Assembly: GCF_002086285.1 (NCBI RefSeq)
Contig: NZ_MVHU01000023.1
Span: 17,291 to 81,290, forward strand
Direction: 5' to 3'
Origin: Mycolicibacter kumamotonensis
Lineage (GTDB): Bacteria > Actinomycetota > Actinomycetes > Mycobacteriales > Mycobacteriaceae
Length of the DNA stretch: 64,000 nucleotides
Shown here piece after piece: positions 62,623-64,000 of the stretch. The position numbers and the translations under genes are program-made. The notes under the pieces were generated by a model. That model made no database searches. It saw only the letters and a list, made by a program, of their open reading frames with translations, and was not told the origin of the DNA. Positions within the stretch are counted from its first letter, which is position 1. Every line of letters begins with the position of its first letter.

Positions 62623-64000
62623 GCGGCGTGCCTGGCCGGGGCAACGGCCTGATGCCACGCCAGGTGATAGCGGGCGAGCTCTTCACTTCCGTCGATCAGG
62701 GCGTCGATGGCCGCCAGCAGCATCCAGTCAGCGACGTCGCGGGGCAGATGGTGCGGATAAGCCGAGAGCACCTTGGTCGCGATGTCGTTGACGACGTTGC
62801 GGAAGCGTTCGATTTCGTTGTCGGCCACACCCGATCTATGGGACACCGCCCGAGCGACGGTCTGCACGATGCGCGGCAACCGGGTGCTGGCCCCGGACGC
62901 ATCAATGAGGGTGGGGCCGAGTTCGTCGACGCGTTGGCCGTAACGGGCGCGCTCCCCGGCGCCCGGTAGCGGATCGTTGGGGCCGGCTTCAGCTACATAG
63001 GTGTTGGGCTGATGTGTTGCGGTGGCGATGACCGCGCCGAGCAGATCGACCACGTTCAGGTCGTGACGGCGTTGGGAGGGAGGGAGCAGGGTGACTCCGG
63101 GCGGTAACAGAACGCCAGGCGGGATCCAGCCTCCGGCCAGATCGGTCACCAACACGGTGGTGGTCTCGTCGTCACGCAAGCCGGCCGCCCAGGCGATGTT
63201 CGGTGCCTGGCGCGCCACCGCATCGACTTTGCGCTGCACATCGTCCTGCTCGGCCATGCGCTTGGCGGCGGTGCCAGCCCCAGCCCCCGCCGTAGCTCCG
63301 GCGGCCGCGCCGCCGGCCATCGCCGCACCCGACTGCCCACTTGTGCTCGCGGTCGGCTTGCCCGGCGCGGGACGATCACCGGAGGACGCGACGGTGGTCC
63401 CGCCCGAAGCCGGGGTGGTGGGACCGCCGGGTGGGGCCGGTGCCGTCGGTGCCGCCGGTGCGGCTGGACCTGCTGGCACAGCCGGGGCAGCGGCGCCCGC
63501 GGGACGCAGATCTGCGCCGTAACCGGGCAATGGGCCCGACGGAGCTGTCGGGCCGGTACTGATCGGCGCCGAAGGGACCGAGGTCGGCCCGGCTGGCATG
63601 GACGGTGCCACTGGTGTCGCCGGTGTCGGTGTCGTCCCGCCCGCGGTCGAGGCGGCTGCCGCAGCCTCAGAGTTGGGAGTGGCCAGATGGGCAAGGTTGC
63701 CGAGCATCCCACCCGCCATAGGCGTCACGGACGGCGACGGCGGAACCTGCGAAGCCGACGACTGTCCGAATCCAGCGGAACCCGCCTCGCCCTGCGCCCA
63801 TGGCGGTGGTGGACCGCCGGGTCCTCCTGGTCCTGGCGGACCCCCAGGCGTACCCGAAGCGAACGCCTGGCTCAACCCGCCGCCCTGGAGGCCCTGCGGT
63901 CCAGCGCTGGGTCCACCGCCACCACCTCCGAGGCCCGGCATGGAGGAGGTTAAGGGCGATGTACCGCCAAGCCCGCCCCCCGGCCCGCCGCCTCCGGATG
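62619..64000 (-). CDS. Gly/Pro/Ala-rich protein with C-terminal helical domain, 5' end beyond the window
   Basis: The frame stays open to base 64000, so the gene starts outside the window; ATG 63941 is internal. The visible 460 residues hold a disordered Gly/Pro/Ala/Ser/Thr-rich region (to about residue 210 from ATG 63941) followed by a basic-acidic linker AAKRMAEQDDVQRKVDAVARQ and a conserved domain: AWAAGLRDDETTTVLVTDLAGGWIPPG, NVVDLLGAVIATATHQP, and GVADNEIERFRNVVNDIATKV. This resembles mycobacterial ESX-associated proteins of the Rv2082/Rv3899c type, from memory and with low confidence. Confidence 0.6.
   Translation of the reverse strand, partial: SGGGGPGGGLGGTSPLTSSMPGLGGGGGGPSAGPQGLQGGGLSQAFASGTPGGPPGPGGPGGPPPPWAQGEAGSAGFGQSSASQVPPSPSVTPMAGGMLGNLAHLATPNSEAAAAASTAGGTTPTPATPVAPSMPAGPTSVPSAPISTGPTAPSGPLPGYGADLRPAGAAAPAVPAGPAAPAAPTAPAPPGGPTTPASGGTTVASSGDRPAPGKPTASTSGQSGAAMAGGAAAGATAGAGAGTAAKRMAEQDDVQRKVDAVARQAPNIAWAAGLRDDETTTVLVTDLAGGWIPPGVLLPPGVTLLPPSQRRHDLNVVDLLGAVIATATHQPNTYVAEAGPNDPLPGAGERARYGQRVDELGPTLIDASGASTRLPRIVQTVARAVSHRSGVADNEIERFRNVVNDIATKVLSAYPHHLPRDVADWMLLAAIDALIDGSEELARYHLAWHQAVAPARHAA

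Overview
The window is a high-GC mycobacterial chromosome segment. Three things point to this: leaderless-type promoters (a TAnnnT -10 box six to eight bases before the start codon), a complete Mce4 operon, and gene orders that match several separate blocks of the Mycobacterium tuberculosis (Mtb) map. Mtb locus names below come from memory of that map and of protein families, not from a search. The species cannot be named, but the blocks sit together differently than in Mtb, so it is not Mtb itself.

Layout. (1) 1-3108: proton-translocating transhydrogenase pntA (fused form) and pntB (cut by the window edge), with a TetR regulator. (2) 3199-8673: accessory envelope region with a Tat-type esterase, two tandem paralogous secreted proteins built from three long repeats each, and a small membrane-anchored protein. 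(3) 8794-28168: the Rv0757-Rv0772 block in inverse order: purD, an SDR and an enoyl-CoA hydratase not expected from Mtb, Rv0771/Rv0770/Rv0769/aldehyde dehydrogenase, the divergent TetR-cyp123-SDR-cyp51-ferredoxin-Rv0762c operon, three inserted genes (DapB-like reductase, SDR, CYP125-like P450), adhB, a YceI protein, a HIT protein and phoR/phoP. (4) 28277-29576: a decapeptide-repeat protein, an eroded HNH nuclease and tRNA-Thr(UGU), which together look like a synteny joint. (5) 29577-33167: a small catabolic cluster (C-C-bond hydrolase, two SDRs, enoyl-CoA hydratase) with a KstR-like operator. (6) 33239-35405: Rv3489-like small protein, otsA and a secreted protein. (7) 35423-51685: the mce4 steroid importer (yrbE4A/B, mce4A-F and two Mce-associated proteins), hsd4A, fdxD, fadE26, fadE27, a SnoaL-like protein and fadD17. 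(8) 51827-55630: a beta-lactamase-like secreted protein, a semialdehyde dehydrogenase and a wax-ester/DGAT-type acyltransferase. (9) 55692-62191: fadD19, echA19, an epimerase, a DUF559-like protein, cyp142 and an acetoacetate-decarboxylase-like gene. (10) 62188-64000: two genes of unknown function; the second runs off the window.

Functionally the window is dominated by sterol handling: import by Mce4, side-chain oxidation by P450s, CoA activation (FadD17, FadD19), and beta-oxidation by the FadE26/FadE27 pair, EchA19 and Hsd4A. Six sites fit, or nearly fit, the KstR operator pattern TnnAACnnGTTnnA. All lie in front of these genes, including one in front of the less well characterised 29577-32168 cluster. 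Two further palindromic elements, unlike KstR sites, sit at the TetR/aldehyde dehydrogenase divergence and at the CYP125-like gene. Most long ORFs antisense to these genes are GC-codon shadows.
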